A stretch of 64,000 nucleotides of DNA from Tolypeutes matacus (lineage: Eukaryota; Chordata; Mammalia; Cingulata; Chlamyphoridae), in NCBI GenBank assembly GCA_026826555.1, contig JAKSZT010000089.1, forward strand, positions 1 through 64,000, in the 5' to 3' direction. This document shows positions 21,880 through 32,983 of the stretch, one piece after another. The notes beneath the pieces were generated by a model. The model was given only the letters and a program-made list of their open reading frames with translations, made no database searches and was not told the DNA's origin. Numbering within the stretch: the stretch's first letter is position 1; the number at the start of each line of letters is the position of its first letter. A program made the translations under genes and the position numbers.

Positions 21880-22045
21880 TGGTTCTCAATAGAATTCCTG
21901 CAAAAATGAAGTATTCTTTATCTTCCCATATGGCTATCAAGCACTTGAAATATGACTACTGTGACAGAGGAACTGAATTTTTTAGTTATTTCAAATTAAT
22001 TTGAATATAAATACTCACATGTCACTAGTGGCTAACTTACTTGGT
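21880..22045. mobile_element. Ancient non-autonomous DNA-transposon relic (MER type)
   Basis: Contains 'ATGGCTATCAAGCACTTGAAAT' early and 'CACATGTCACTAGTGGCTA' at the far end, forming the inverted-repeat-like layout of a well-known old mammalian MER element. The family is not named with certainty. It lies just upstream of the V2R pseudogene. Confidence 0.45.
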
Positions 22046-24152
22046 GGGGTCCTGTGATTAGTCTAGGAGATAATCACCAAATTCCCCTAAGGATTTTGGT
22101 CCCTAATCCTCTTCTCTTAATGCTGATGCATATTCAAAAACCACCTACGTGTTCTGGCCTTTGTGTTTGCTGTTGAAGAGATCAACAGGAACCCACCCAC
22201 TGCTGCCCAACAAGTCCTTAGGCTATAACATCTATAATGCCTATGAGAGTGATCAAGGACGCTTGGAGAGCTCCCTGACGTGGCTGTCAGGACTGGGCCA
22301 GACCAGCCCCAACTACAACTGTGAGAAGCAAAACAAATCCACGATGGTCACTGCAGGGAACACTCCGGCATTTTCTTTCCAAATGGGGACACTGCTGGAA
22401 CTGTACAAATTCCCACAGGTGGGCATGAGGGTGGGATGGAGCAGGGATGTAAGATATGGTCCCCAGAGCCATAATCTGGTAATAAAATAAATTAGGGGGA
22501 GACAATGGCCTTATGCATGTCCCAAAGTGGACTCATGGAGTGGTGTGTTCTTTATTTGAGCTGGCACCAATGATTAAAGAGTATGAAGACTTTACTGGCT
22601 GGTTGACCCTAGAATTATCTTCTAAGCAACCCTTTCCAGGAAACACTTTCAGGAATGGTGAAAATGGAGTATCAAATGTGAAAACCCACTTCCTTGGGTT
22701 TTTTTTTTTTTTTTTTTTTTTTTCTGTTTGATTTTTGCTATTGTTTTTGAAAGCATATTTGCTTAATATCCACAGCATTTTTCATTAATTGAAGATAAAC
22801 AGAAGGGATGCTTATGTGAATTTCACAGAAATATCCTCCCTTTGTTGTTTCCACTGAGTATAAAACACACTGTGATTTTTTCTTCTTATTCTGATCACAT
22901 ATGTCCTTATGATCTTCTGCTGAATGACAGGCATGAGTTTCCATCTCTATCAGATGGCCCCCAGGGATGCTTCTCTGGCCAGGGGATGGTGCTGTTACTC
23001 CTGCATTTTGGCTGGACTTGGGTGGGACTCTTTCCCTCAGATGACATGAAAGGAGGGCAGTTCCTCTGGGAGCTGAGAGAAGAAAGGGACAGAGGAGATA
23101 TCTCTGTAGCCTTTATTGTGAGGATGCCTGTCACTGAGTGATTCTAGCTTTTATCAACTTGGGGCCTCCTCTCCAGTATCCCAGCTTCATCCCCAAATAT
23201 GGCTGTTGTTTATGATGACAACCATTCACGCTCAAGCCTTGGAGTAGCGGGACTGGATGCTGTGACCATATGGAAGGTATGGATCACAACCTCTCAGTGG
23301 GATTTCACCATCCATGGGAAACAATTCCTTCTTCACACTTTCCATGGGACTTTTCCTTTTTCACACAAGGCATGAAATTCCTGGGTTCAAACAGTTTCCA
23401 CAGACAGTTAATCCTTTCAATTACCCAGAAGATGTTTTACTTGGGAAACTTTGGCTTTTTCATTTTCAGTGTTCTTTTTCTGAATCTGACTTTGAAATTT
23501 TGGAGGGCTGTTCCCTAAATGCTTCCTTGAGGGGTGTGCCATTGAATCTCTTTGACAGCACCAGGTCTGACTCCAGTTACAACTTCTACAATGCTGTGTA
23601 TGTGGTGGCCCACGCCCTCCATGAGATGATTCTTAGTAAAACAGATCCAGGGTCTGAGGGAAATAGAGTGCATCAAGGACTTCTCCCCTGGCAGGTAAAA
23701 CTTCTTCTAAAGTACTGACTTCGATGGACACTTGTGCTCAAAGTCTGAAATTTTGGGGGCTTATTGGTCATAACTTCTCATCCCTAGAAGCTCCAAAGGT
23801 GATCTGGTGGCAAGCATTGCTTTCTCCAGGTGTATCCATATTTGTTTCCTACTAGAGGAAGTCTTCAAAAATACAGCAAGTTGACATAGAAAGTTTAATA
23901 AAATAGAAGCAGCTTCTGGTGGGAACATTTTGTGAGACAGGGCTCAAAGTCATCTCTAAACTACGTAAGTATATTCAAGAACTAGTCCACCATCCTTTCT
24001 AAGGTGTATTTAATTTCCAGTTTAACCAATGATATGATTAATCACTGTGGAAAGGAAGTAGTTCTCTGAGACTCACTGTTTCAGGAGAGTCTACTGAGTG
24101 GTTTGTACAATGTATCTCATTTAGTACTGGACCATTTTAGAACAGTTACTGC

Positions 24153-24334
24153 GGGAAGCGGCTGTGGCTCAATCAGTGGGGCTCCCGTTTACCATATGGG
24201 AGGCCCCGGGTTCGGTTCCCGGGGCCTCCTGGTGAAGGCAAGCCCGCCCGCATGGCGTGGTTAGCTGGCCCAGCGAGCACAAGCAGCAAAGGGGGGATAA
24301 ATGAATAAATAAATTTTAAAAAATCTAAAAAAAA
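24153..24334 (+). repeat. DAS-type SINE in V2R intron, 14-bp TSD
   Basis: GGGAAGCGGCTGTGGCTCAATCAG subtype, complete. TSD AGAACAGTTACTGC at 24139-24152 and 24335-24348 is perfect, so the insertion is recent. Confidence 0.95.
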
Positions 24335-24780
24335 AGAACAGTTACTGCTATTCCTGTGAGAGAAAAATAACAACTAACAGTTGATCCAAAATCAGACAGT
24401 ATTTGGAGGACAAGCTCAATTTGAACACTGAGATATTACTGAATTCTCACCACAATCCTTGAGTAGGATTAGGGCCTTTTGTTTTATTTTTCAAGTTGAA
24501 TTCACTTTCCATCATGCAATGATGCATCTTTTAGTTCCACCACCACCTGAAGAACAGCCAGTTTAGCAATCATGGTGGGGAGCAGGTTTCCTTGGATGAG
24601 AAAAGAAAATACCTGGCACAATTTGATATTCTGAACTACGGGAAATTTCCTGGGGACTGGAGCTTCTGGTGAAAGTGGGACAGTTTGTGCCCAGGTCTCC
24701 ATGGGGTCATGAATTTGTTATTGAGCAGGAGGGGATAGAGTGGGCTGTTGGGTTCACTGTGGTAAGTGCAGTTTTAATGT

Positions 24781-25188
24781 TGGATATTATGTTAGGGTTC
24801 TCAAGGGAAACAGAACCGAAAGTGTGTGTGTGTGTGTACATATATACATGTACATGTTATGAAATTTATGATAGGAATTGGCTGGAGATTGACAAGTCTG
24901 AGTTTCCAAGGGCAGGCCACAAGCTGGGACCTCTGTGGAAGGCTTTGCTGAATTACCCAGGAGAAGATCCTCTGAAGATCTTTCTGATAGCTGAAGTAAT
25001 CAATTCTCCCTTTAAGGACTTCAGCAGATTGGATAAGACTTCTCACATTGCTGAAGGCAACCTCCTTTGTTGGCTGTAGATGTAATCACCCATGAATCAC
25101 CCTCACAGTAACAATCAGCTCAGTGCCTGCTTGATCAACAACTAGACACCACAGCTTAGCCAAGTTGACACTGAACTTAACCATCACA
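24781..25188 (+). mobile_element. Solo LTR, ERVL/MLT2-like, 5-bp TSD AATGT
   Basis: 408-bp block starting TG and ending ATCACA, flanked by AATGT at 24776-24780 and 25189-25193. The start (..TTAGGGTTCTC..GGAAACAGAACC) and end (CCAAGTTGACAC..AACCATCACA) match the general plan of MLT2-type ERVL LTRs. The 5-bp duplication fits ERVL. It inserted 19 bp after the splice donor of V2R block 4. A second copy of the same family is at 50768-51201. Confidence 0.82.
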
Positions 25189-26339
25189 AATGTACACTTG
25201 TCCTAAGTCCCAGAACAGAACCCTAACATAAGAATATTTACATTCCCTCACTACCTTTCAAAGTCCATAAATATTAATAAATCTTCATAATTATCTAAAT
25301 CTTCTAACTATTGTCCATTGTCTGGAAGAAGGTGCCTTCCTATATATTTATAGATCATGTCATAATGTGGACTTTGTATGACTAATTTAAAAATTGATTT
25401 CATAAACAAAGTGTCTGAACCTGAGATACCTGGCCACGAGAGGTGGTACTGGAGAAATTGGCAAGATAATAGACTGTCCATTAACTTCATGTGAAGCTGT
25501 CAACTGTGCCATTTGCCTTTCACTCAACATTGAGATTTTATATTTCTTTATTAATTATCCCAAAGATAGACCCTAATTTCATATAGTTACTCTTCCCTTG
25601 ATCTATGAATTGAGTGGGATTGTTGCCAGTGATCTATAAAATATCACTGTTTTTGCTTGGAGAAAAAACGTATTATTAGCTTTTTTTATATAGGCATCAC
25701 AACTGTTGTGAATAAGAATCAAATTTATGACAAAAGATCTCTCCTGTTGTTTTCCAGACTCCCTGCTCTGGATTCAGGGAAACAACTCAGTAGGGCAAGC
25801 CTGCCTGCGGCTATGACAGCTCCTTGTGTCCACATGGGGAGATATCCAACCAGACAGGTAGGCACCTGCAGAAATAACTCTAGGTTCCTTCCCTTTCTCC
25901 CAAGGGTGTGTCATAGAAATTCAAGGTAAGATGTCTTTGTTCATTTATCATGTATTCATTTATTTATTTCACTAATTCATTTAATAATTCATCACTGGAA
26001 CATAATAAGTCCCTATATAATTATAAAAATTTCCAATTGCCTTGCAATGCCCTCACCACTCACCTTGCCTTATTAATAGCTACTCAGGAATTTCCTACCC
26101 TAGAAATATCATTAAAATAGTATAAACTAAGCTGATTTGATTCAAAACATCACACCTGCTGAAAATGAGGTTACCAGGAAATATTTGGAGGATAGCGATG
26201 TCTCTGAATTAGGGAGAGTCAAGAGGCTGATAAATGAGACCTAGCAGCAGTCCCTCCTCTAAAAAAAAAAAAAAAAAAAAAAAAAGTCCAATAAGTCTTA
26301 AGAGCACCACAGATTTGTTTAGCTGTTGTAAGATTAATC

Positions 26340-26595
26340 TATTTTAATCAAATTAAAAAAAAAAAAATAACAGAAAAAGCTCAGCAAGTTATGATACATT
26401 ACTCCTAAAAAGTTCTGTCAAGGCACTTTCATCGCATCTAATTCCAACAACTAATTCAATTGCTCCTCTATTGTCCAGAAAGACACACAGATGAACACAG
26501 ACTAGTTAAATGACATAGTCAAGGCCTCCTTGTTAATGGGGGAAAAAAGAAGAGGAGAAAAAATGCTTAATCATATTCATAACAGAGTAATCTAT
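26340..26595 (+). repeat. Dispersed segment paralogous to 38625-38875
   Basis: Shares long stretches with 38,625-38,875: 'ACTCCTAAAAAGTTCTGTC', 'TCTAATTCCAACAA', 'TAGTTAAATGACATAGTCAA', 'AAAAAATGCTTAATCA'. Both copies start with an A-rich stretch. The layout (CTAATTC.AACAA ... ACACAGAT..GTTAAATGACATAGTCAAG) is MIR-like, but the two copies share changes that suggest a common, more recent source. It lies in the intron between V2R blocks 5 and 6. Confidence 0.6.
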
Positions 26596-28471
26596 TTTTT
26601 ATAAGAGGTGCTAGGTAACTCAGATAATTGTTAGGAGGGCCAGGCGAGCAGGCTTGAGGCTTCAAAAGCATTCAGGAGCAAGGCCCAAACCTGACCACAG
26701 AATTGGCCCCAAAGCTCCATAGAAGGGTGAGACCACCAGGAAATCCCTACCAGTGGCACTGTTCAGGGATGTGACAGGACAAGGACATCACTGCCACTGC
26801 CACTGTTAATGAGGAGAAACTGATGTCAGGTCATTATCGCTAACATTAGCAAAATAGTCTTGTTTTCAGAGGTTTATGTTATTTCAACTTAAATAGCAGA
26901 TATAAAAAATGAGTAGATATCATTCCACTGGATGTACAGATAAAACATGTAAAAAATATAAATTATTTTCAACAGGAGAATTAGTCATAGGCAGAAATCT
27001 CCTTTCTCCTTTATGAACATTTTCCAAGTGTAATAAAGAGAATGGCATAATGATTACAAATATGCATATCACTTAGACTTAACCATTGTTAACATTTTGC
27101 TACATTTGCTTCTTTTTTTTATATTGTAAAATACTGTAAACCAGAGGCATCAGAATATTTCACTTCTAAATACTTCAGTATATACCTCTTTAAAAATGAG
27201 GGCAGTTCCCTACAAAAACATACACCATTATTCTACCTTAAAAAACCCAACAATTCCAGCATATGACCAAATACTCAGGACACATTTTCCAAAAACATCT
27301 AACTTCAGAATGCAGGGTCAGCCTGTCCATCTAAGATATGACCAGGAAAATTTGCAAGGTTAACAATACCTCCCTTGTATACCGAAGAGGATACAAGGAA
27401 CTATTATTTTTGTCCATAAAATCCTAAGAAAGTAGCAGTGTAAAGCTGAGCTATGAATGAGGGAGCTACCTGTAGCTCTCCCTCGGTGGAGCAGTGTGCC
27501 TGACCTGTCCTACGTGACTGCATTCTGGTGCTGGGGATGTCTAAGGTTCACTGACCCTGAGATGTTACGTCTCTGCCTTCCTGCTCAGAGGGAAAGCAGT
27601 GTGAAATGCACAGATGATCAACACCCAAACAGTAAGAGAGCGCTGCCTCCCAAAGGCAATGACCTTCCTGGCTTTCGAGGACATTTTGCAGAAGGCTCTG
27701 GCCAGCACAGCTCTGTCCTTCTCTGCTCTCACAGCTGTGACCCTCGGGGTCTTTGTGAAGCACCGAGACATCCCATAGTCAAGGCCAACAACAGGACTCT
27801 CAGCTACGGCCTTCTCATCTCCCTTGCACTGTGCTTCCTCTGCACTGGCTGCCCAAACACAGCCATCTGTGCCCTCCGGCAGACCTCACTTGGAGTCGTG
27901 TTCACTGCAGCCATGTCCACTGTTCTGGCCAAAACCATCCCTGTGGCCCTGGTTTTCTGGGCCCCTGCTCCAGGGAGGAGGGTGAAGCAGTGGTTGGTGT
28001 CAGGGGCTTCCAGTTCCGTCACTCCCATTTGCTCCCTGGTCCAGGTCGCTCTTTGCAGTCTGGCTGGGAACCTCTCCCTCCTTCTACGACATGGACACAC
28101 TCAGAGCCTGGATATGTCCTCCTCACATGCAAAGAGGGCTCAGTCAAAGCCTTCCACTGTGTCCTGGGATTCCTGGGCTCCATGGCCCTGGGGAGCTTCA
28201 CTGTGGCTTTCCTGGCCAGGGACCTGCCAGATACCTTCAATGAGGTCAAGTTCTTGACCTGCAGCTATTCCGCAGCATCTGGGTCACCTTCCTGCCCATC
28301 TACCACAGCACCAAGGGGAAGGTCATGGCGGCCATGGCGGTCTCCATCAGGGCCTCCAGCGTAGGGCTCCTAGGCTGCCTCTTTACCCCCAGGTGCTACA
28401 TTATCCTACTGAGGCCAGAGAGGAACACCCTGCAAGGGGTGAGGCACCAAGCAGGTTCCAGGTGCAGGTAA

Positions 28472-29512
28472 GACATTCAGGCCCTAAAAGCAAATCACCC
28501 ATTTGCACAAAGTGGTTAAAAACCAAATGTGCTGCTTACCCTCCAATTAAAAAGGAAGCTCTTACATTCTGCAGGAGTCTCAGGGCCACCAGCCCTGCAG
28601 TGATCAGTGTGAGACGCTTGAACACCATCTTAAATTTTATCTCCTTCCCACCCCACTGAATTTAGCAGTACAACTAAATCATGCAAATCTTCCTTTCTGA
28701 TGTGCACAGTGACCTCATCTTTCATTCCATCTCTTGAGCCACAGAACTGGCCCGGGCTCCAGGATTTTTCCTATTTCATGATCTCGGTTTTCCCCCATTA
28801 CAAAAGACTTCCCCACACTCTGGTTTGAACATGTTTCTTAATATTTCTAGAAGTTTGCTTATAGCCTTTTCTCTTCTCTTGTCTGGCATTCGTTTTGTGT
28901 GAGTGAGGAGCTCTCGTTCCTTTCCATGGAAGAGAACAGAAGGGTGTGGGAGTCACCTGTTTCCACAGCCCCACGTGGGGAGGTCGGCATGACCAGAGAG
29001 GAGGGGGCAGCTGGGCCCAGGCACGGGAGGGCAGGACTGGAGGGAGGTTCAGGCCAAAGGGACAAGCTCTGGTGAGTCCTGCAGGACAAAGGGAGTGGGT
29101 GCGGGGGGCGTTCCTGGGAGCCCCAGGATCCCCAGCGTACGTGTAACTGCCAAGTGGGCATTGCTGGAATGGGGGAAAACAGAGGGCACACGGTGCCAGT
29201 CACAGGAGTCTAGGAGCTCTAAGCCTTAGGGGCAGGAGTGTGTCCCTGGGCTCACTCTGTCCAGGTGTACAGATGGTGTGGGAGGAGAGAGAACAGGACC
29301 CAAGGAAGGGGGAGGGTCTACCACTCTGCGGGAAGGAATACAGTCCTCAGAATGGGTCATTAGGAGCAGAACAGGCACTGATAAAAAGTTTGTCGGGCAA
29401 ATGGATAACCTCGCATATTAAAAACCCACACGTTCATTACATTTTACAAGAACAATGTCTGTTCTGATCTCTTGGTCCCCTTCCTGAACCTCTATAAAAC
29501 AAAGGGGTCAGG
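28472..29512. other. No gene seen
   Basis: Mixed-composition DNA between the V2R pseudogene and a SINE cluster. The GC-rich part at 28,960-29,150 has open frames on both strands but no recognisable family. Confidence 0.4.
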
Positions 29513-29945
29513 GAAGCAGATGTGACTTATGGTAGGTGACTGGGCTCTCACCTACCATACGGGAGATTGCTTGTTCAGATCCCGGTGCCTCCTAAAGACA
29601 GCAAGCTGGTGTGACAGGCAGGAATGGCAAGTTGACACAAGAGGCACAAGTAAGAAAAAACATAATGAGAGACACAACAAAGCAGGGAGCAGAGCCTAAA
29701 GAAGACAGCGAGCTGACGCAACAGGCAGGTGCAGCAAGCTGACGCAACAAGATGACACGAGACACAAGGAGGAAACACATAATGAGACACAACAAAAGCA
29801 GGGAGTGGAGGTGACTCAAGTGATTAGACACCTCCCTCCTGCATCAGAGGTCCCAGGTGTTCGGCTTCCACTGTCTCCTAAAGAAACAAGGAAGACAGAC
29901 ACAGCAAGTGAAAAACAACAAAGGGGTGGGGAGAAATAAAACAAA
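29513..29945 (+). repeat. Composite DAS-type SINE
   Basis: Starts GGGAAGCAGATGTGACTTA, with a second head at about 29,800 (GGGAGTGGAGGTGACTCAAGTG). Between them are repeated AAGACAGC.AGCTG..GCAACAGGCAGG and ACACAACAAAGCAGGGAG blocks, so the body itself is internally duplicated. The tail is GGGGAGAAATAAA. Confidence 0.85.
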
Positions 29946-30693
29946 GGGCGATACTCAGGGTGGAAGGAGGATAGAATCCCCCTCCAAACTCTAATGGCTG
30001 CCCTAGGCACCCAAGAACCCCTGCTCCAGAGGAAGGTGAGGAAGGGGAAGCTGCACACTGCTCCCGGCAGCCCAGCCCCTTGCTGGAACCGAGAAGGACA
30101 TCGTCAGTGGTGTTTGTGATGTAGCCACATAAGGGACAAAGGCCACTAGGACAAACTGCCCAGTGGGCCACAGAGAGCTAGGATTGGCCTGGGAGTCCAC
30201 CCCACCCCCAGAGCCTGCCCTGTGCATTAACAGGGACACCAAGGCCCAAAGCGCAGAGCTCTTTGGTTCTTATGGACAAACCACCCTTACAGATGGGGAC
30301 ACAGGCCTGGAGGAGGGGAGTGACTTGGCCGTGGTCACCCAACAGGCAGGTCAAGGAGGAGACTCACTAGGAACAGGAGAGGGTGGCAGGATGCGAGCGC
30401 TGCTTAGTGTGGGACAGACAGCCCACCCGGAGACCAGGCAGCACACGCACATCCAGTCTCCAAACCCCTCCCTGTGTGCTTCCCAAAGTCTGGGAGGAGG
30501 ATTTTACAGCCGGGGATAATACTATCAGATCCCAGTAGGGGGGAGACTTTCCGGGACCCCCTCTTCAGCTCTCTGACAAAAAGCCTCAGGTTGGGGCTCA
30601 TGTCCATAACACCTCATGCAGACACCGCAGGCCCCAAGCGGAACATCCAGATGACAACCGTGGCTAGCCAGCAGTTAATATCACGATTTCATT
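29946..30693. repeat. Intergenic DNA with a MIR-like core (about 30,270-30,360)
   Basis: The words ACAGATGGGGACACAGGCCTGGAG, GTGACTTGGCC and GTCACCCAACAGGCAGG are the conserved core of MIR, an old mammalian tRNA-derived SINE. No gene was found in the rest of the interval. Confidence 0.55.
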
Positions 30694-30706
30694 TCCACCG
30701 TTTCTT

Positions 30707-30899
30707 TCTTTCTTTTTTTTTTTTTTTTAAAGATTTTATTTATTTATTCATTTATTCCCCCCTTGCTGCTTGTGCTCGCTGGGTCAGCTAACTACGCCGT
30801 GTGGGCGGGCCTGCCCTCACCAGGAGGCCCCGGGAACCGAACCCAGGGCCTCCCATATGGTAAACGGGAGCCCCACTGATTGAGCCACAGCCGCTTCTC
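30707..30899 (-). repeat. DAS-type SINE, 13-bp TSD
   Basis: Minus-strand, complete copy of the CGGCTGTGGCTCAATCAG subtype. TSD TCCACCGTTTCTT at 30694-30706 and 30900-30912. Confidence 0.95.
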
Positions 30900-30912
30900 T
30901 CCACCGTTTCTT

Positions 30913-31864
30913 TTCAGGATGTGGTAAATGATGCGAGTTTTGTGTTTAAAGCACTAAACAAGTTTTCTTTTAAATAAATTCAAGTTTTACAAAAATAAGT
31001 CAATTCAGTGAAAAGCATTAAGTATGTACAGAGAAGATGAGAGGTCAGAGCAGAAGCGTGAGGGCAGGGCTGAGGCCTCGGCTGAGCTGGATCACCTGCC
31101 TCCTCCTGCCCTCCCACGAGCCTGCAGGATCCAGGCCTGCTGCCTCTCCAGGCCCTACCCCCGTGTGGTCCTCTAACCAACATGCGCCCTCTTCACCTTC
31201 CCCACCTGGCGAACTCATTCTTAAGGTTCAGCCCCAGGAGCCCCTTTCCAGTACCCACTTTCCCCTCAGCCCCAACCCTGTCTCCTTAGGACTGGGGTGT
31301 CTGTGGTCCGTCTCCCCCAGTGTCACCCAGTGGGAAGGCTGCTGATCCGTCCCACACCCACCTGGCCTCAGGGATGTGGGCAGGGGGTCCCCCTGCACCC
31401 GTTCCCATGTTGCATGTAGATGGAGCCGTTCACAAGGCTCCAGCTGGGGGAACAGCCAGCAAGGAAGTGAGGCTGCAGACAGTCCTTAGCCAGGCCTGCC
31501 AGCAAATGGCTCACGGCAGCCCCAACCTAGCAGATGGCATCTTCATTGTTGTCGAAGTCATAGAGGGGCAGAAATAGCCCTTGTACACCAGGTAAACCTC
31601 CCCGCCAAGATCTGAACAGGGGCAGACAAGGGGTCTCAGTGCTGGGCTCGAGCAGCCACGGGCACGGCTGGGGGTCTCAGCCAGCTCACGGCTCTCACTG
31701 GGTCTTCCCATTGGAATGAATTTAGAATTCCTGGCCTCCCTGGGCCTGCAGAGAACAAGAGACTCCAAGGAGGGCCCTATTTACTACAAATCCCTCCAGG
31801 GCAAGCCTGGGTCCACTCCCCTCAGACTTCCCCACCTCAGACCCCCAGGAAAAACAGAGTTCAC
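30913..31864. other. No gene identified
   Basis: GC-moderate DNA. At about 31,540-31,600 the minus strand could read as a short conserved-looking peptide (LYDFDNNEDA), but it has no exon partners and no family was recognised. It is left as non-coding. Confidence 0.35.
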
Positions 31865-32205
31865 AACCCAGCAATGCCACTCCTAGGGATATATCTGAGA
31901 GACAGGAAGCACCTCATAACAACTCATTCACCAATGACCAAAGCAGGATAACTTGTAATGGCCCCTGTGGATACAAGCCGAATGCCCATGAGATGATGAC
32001 TGGGTAAACATAATGCAGTCTATCCTGACAATGGAATATTGTTCATTCATAAAAAGGAATGAAGTTCTGATCCACGCTACACGAACATTGAAAGCATCAT
32101 GTTAAGCGAAAAAAGCCTGATGCAAAAGGCTACGTTTGTCTAACAATGACACTAACACATAAGAAACAAAGAAAACATGAAAATTTTCACCTTAAAAAAA
32201 TACCC
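31865..32205 (+). repeat. Old L1 3' end
   Basis: Contains the typical degenerate ORF2 tail words: CCCAGCAATGCCACTCCTAGG, ATGGAATATT..TCATTCATAAAAAGGAATGAAG and AGCATCATGTTAAG. No open frame. Confidence 0.75.
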
Positions 32206-32826
32206 AAGACCAAGTCAAATAGCAAACCAATTTTCCTAATTCATAAGGAAGCTTTATATAAACAGTAAAGCCCAAAATCCAAAAGCACACTGGGCAGGTA
32301 CCCAATGGAAGGACACCTGGCTGTCCCTGAACACCTGTTCCTCGCCCACGGTCGCGAAGCTGGGCTGAGGTGCTGCCGTCCAGGCGAGCTGCTTTCACGG
32401 GGGTGTTAGGGAGCTGGGCCTTCCCATCCTCAAGCAGGATGCAGATGGCCAGGGGCCAGGGCCCAAGTCTGGGAGCACAGCGCAATGTGCTCTGGCCCGC
32501 GAGGGCCGAGAACAGGCGAAGACCCTGCCCTGCTGGGCGGACCTTCCCTCCGAGGAAGCAGACCCTGACCACAAGAAAACCATGTGGCGCGCCAAGGGCA
32601 GTAGCTCTGCTGAAGGGCACCGGCTGCCAGGCAGTCACAGGGTCAGAAAGCCCACATCAAGAAAGTGAGATTTCAGCAGAGGCAGAGACAGTGTGTAACT
32701 GACAAACTGTCTCCTTTTGATAACTAATGGTTTCTCTTTTCTAAATTCTTAAATTTTGCCTTTTATTGACACACCCAACCCCAGACTTCACAGGCCAGCC
32801 ACATTCGTCCCGTAGAGGGCCCACTC
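32206..32826. other. No gene seen
   Basis: GC-rich middle part (32,330-32,640) with overlapping open frames on both strands but no recognised family or splice pattern. Confidence 0.35.
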
Positions 32827-32839
32827 AAGAGTTCTTTCC

Positions 32840-32970
32840 GGGGGACGGATGTGGCTCGGGTGGTTGGGCGTCCGTCTCCCATATGGAGGGACCTGGGTTC
32901 GATCCCCGGGACCTCCTGGTAAAATAAATAAATAAATTAATTAATTAAATAAAATAAATTAAAAAAAAAA
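32840..32970 (+). repeat. Short DAS-type SINE, 13-bp TSD
   Basis: Short head-only subtype (GGGGGACGGATGTGGCTCGGG ... GACCTCCTGGTAAAATAAATAAATAA). TSD AAGAGTTCTTTCC at 32827-32839 and 32971-32983. Confidence 0.95.
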
Positions 32971-32983
32971 AAGAGTTCTTTCC

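Larger units (their letters stand above)
22085..28471 (+). pseudogene. Vomeronasal type-2 receptor (V2R, class C GPCR) pseudogene
   Basis: Exon-like blocks follow the standard V2R order. Block 2 (about 22,140-22,418) has VLAFVFAVEEINRNP, LGYNIYNAYES and LLELYKFPQ before a GT donor. Block 3 (about 22,890-23,694) has FPSL, HFGWTWVGLF.SDDMKG, VWITTSQWDF and YNFYNAVYVVAHALHEM. Block 4 (24,535-24,761) has VSLDEKRK and VGQFVP. Block 5 (25,758-25,857) is the Cys-rich region. Block 6 (27,589-28,471) is the seven-helix domain, with KANNRTLSY, VLAKTI, APGRR and [11 protein letters not shown]. It is clearly non-functional: frame changes occur in blocks 2, 3 and 4, and there is a TAG inside block 5. That block is also about 24 bp short and lacks its first cysteines. 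Block 6 needs at least four frame changes. No signal-peptide exon was found. A SINE (24153-24334) and an ERVL-type LTR (24781-25188) sit in its introns. Functional V2Rs detect pheromones in the vomeronasal organ. Confidence 0.93.

Noticed and set aside
27457..28257. Intact 266-aa receptor
   Set aside because: It is only one frame through the V2R seven-helix exon; conserved segments move between frames at least four times.
31540..31600. Possible conserved minus-strand exon (LYDFDNNEDA)
   Set aside because: Too short, no partner exons or splice evidence, and no family recognised.
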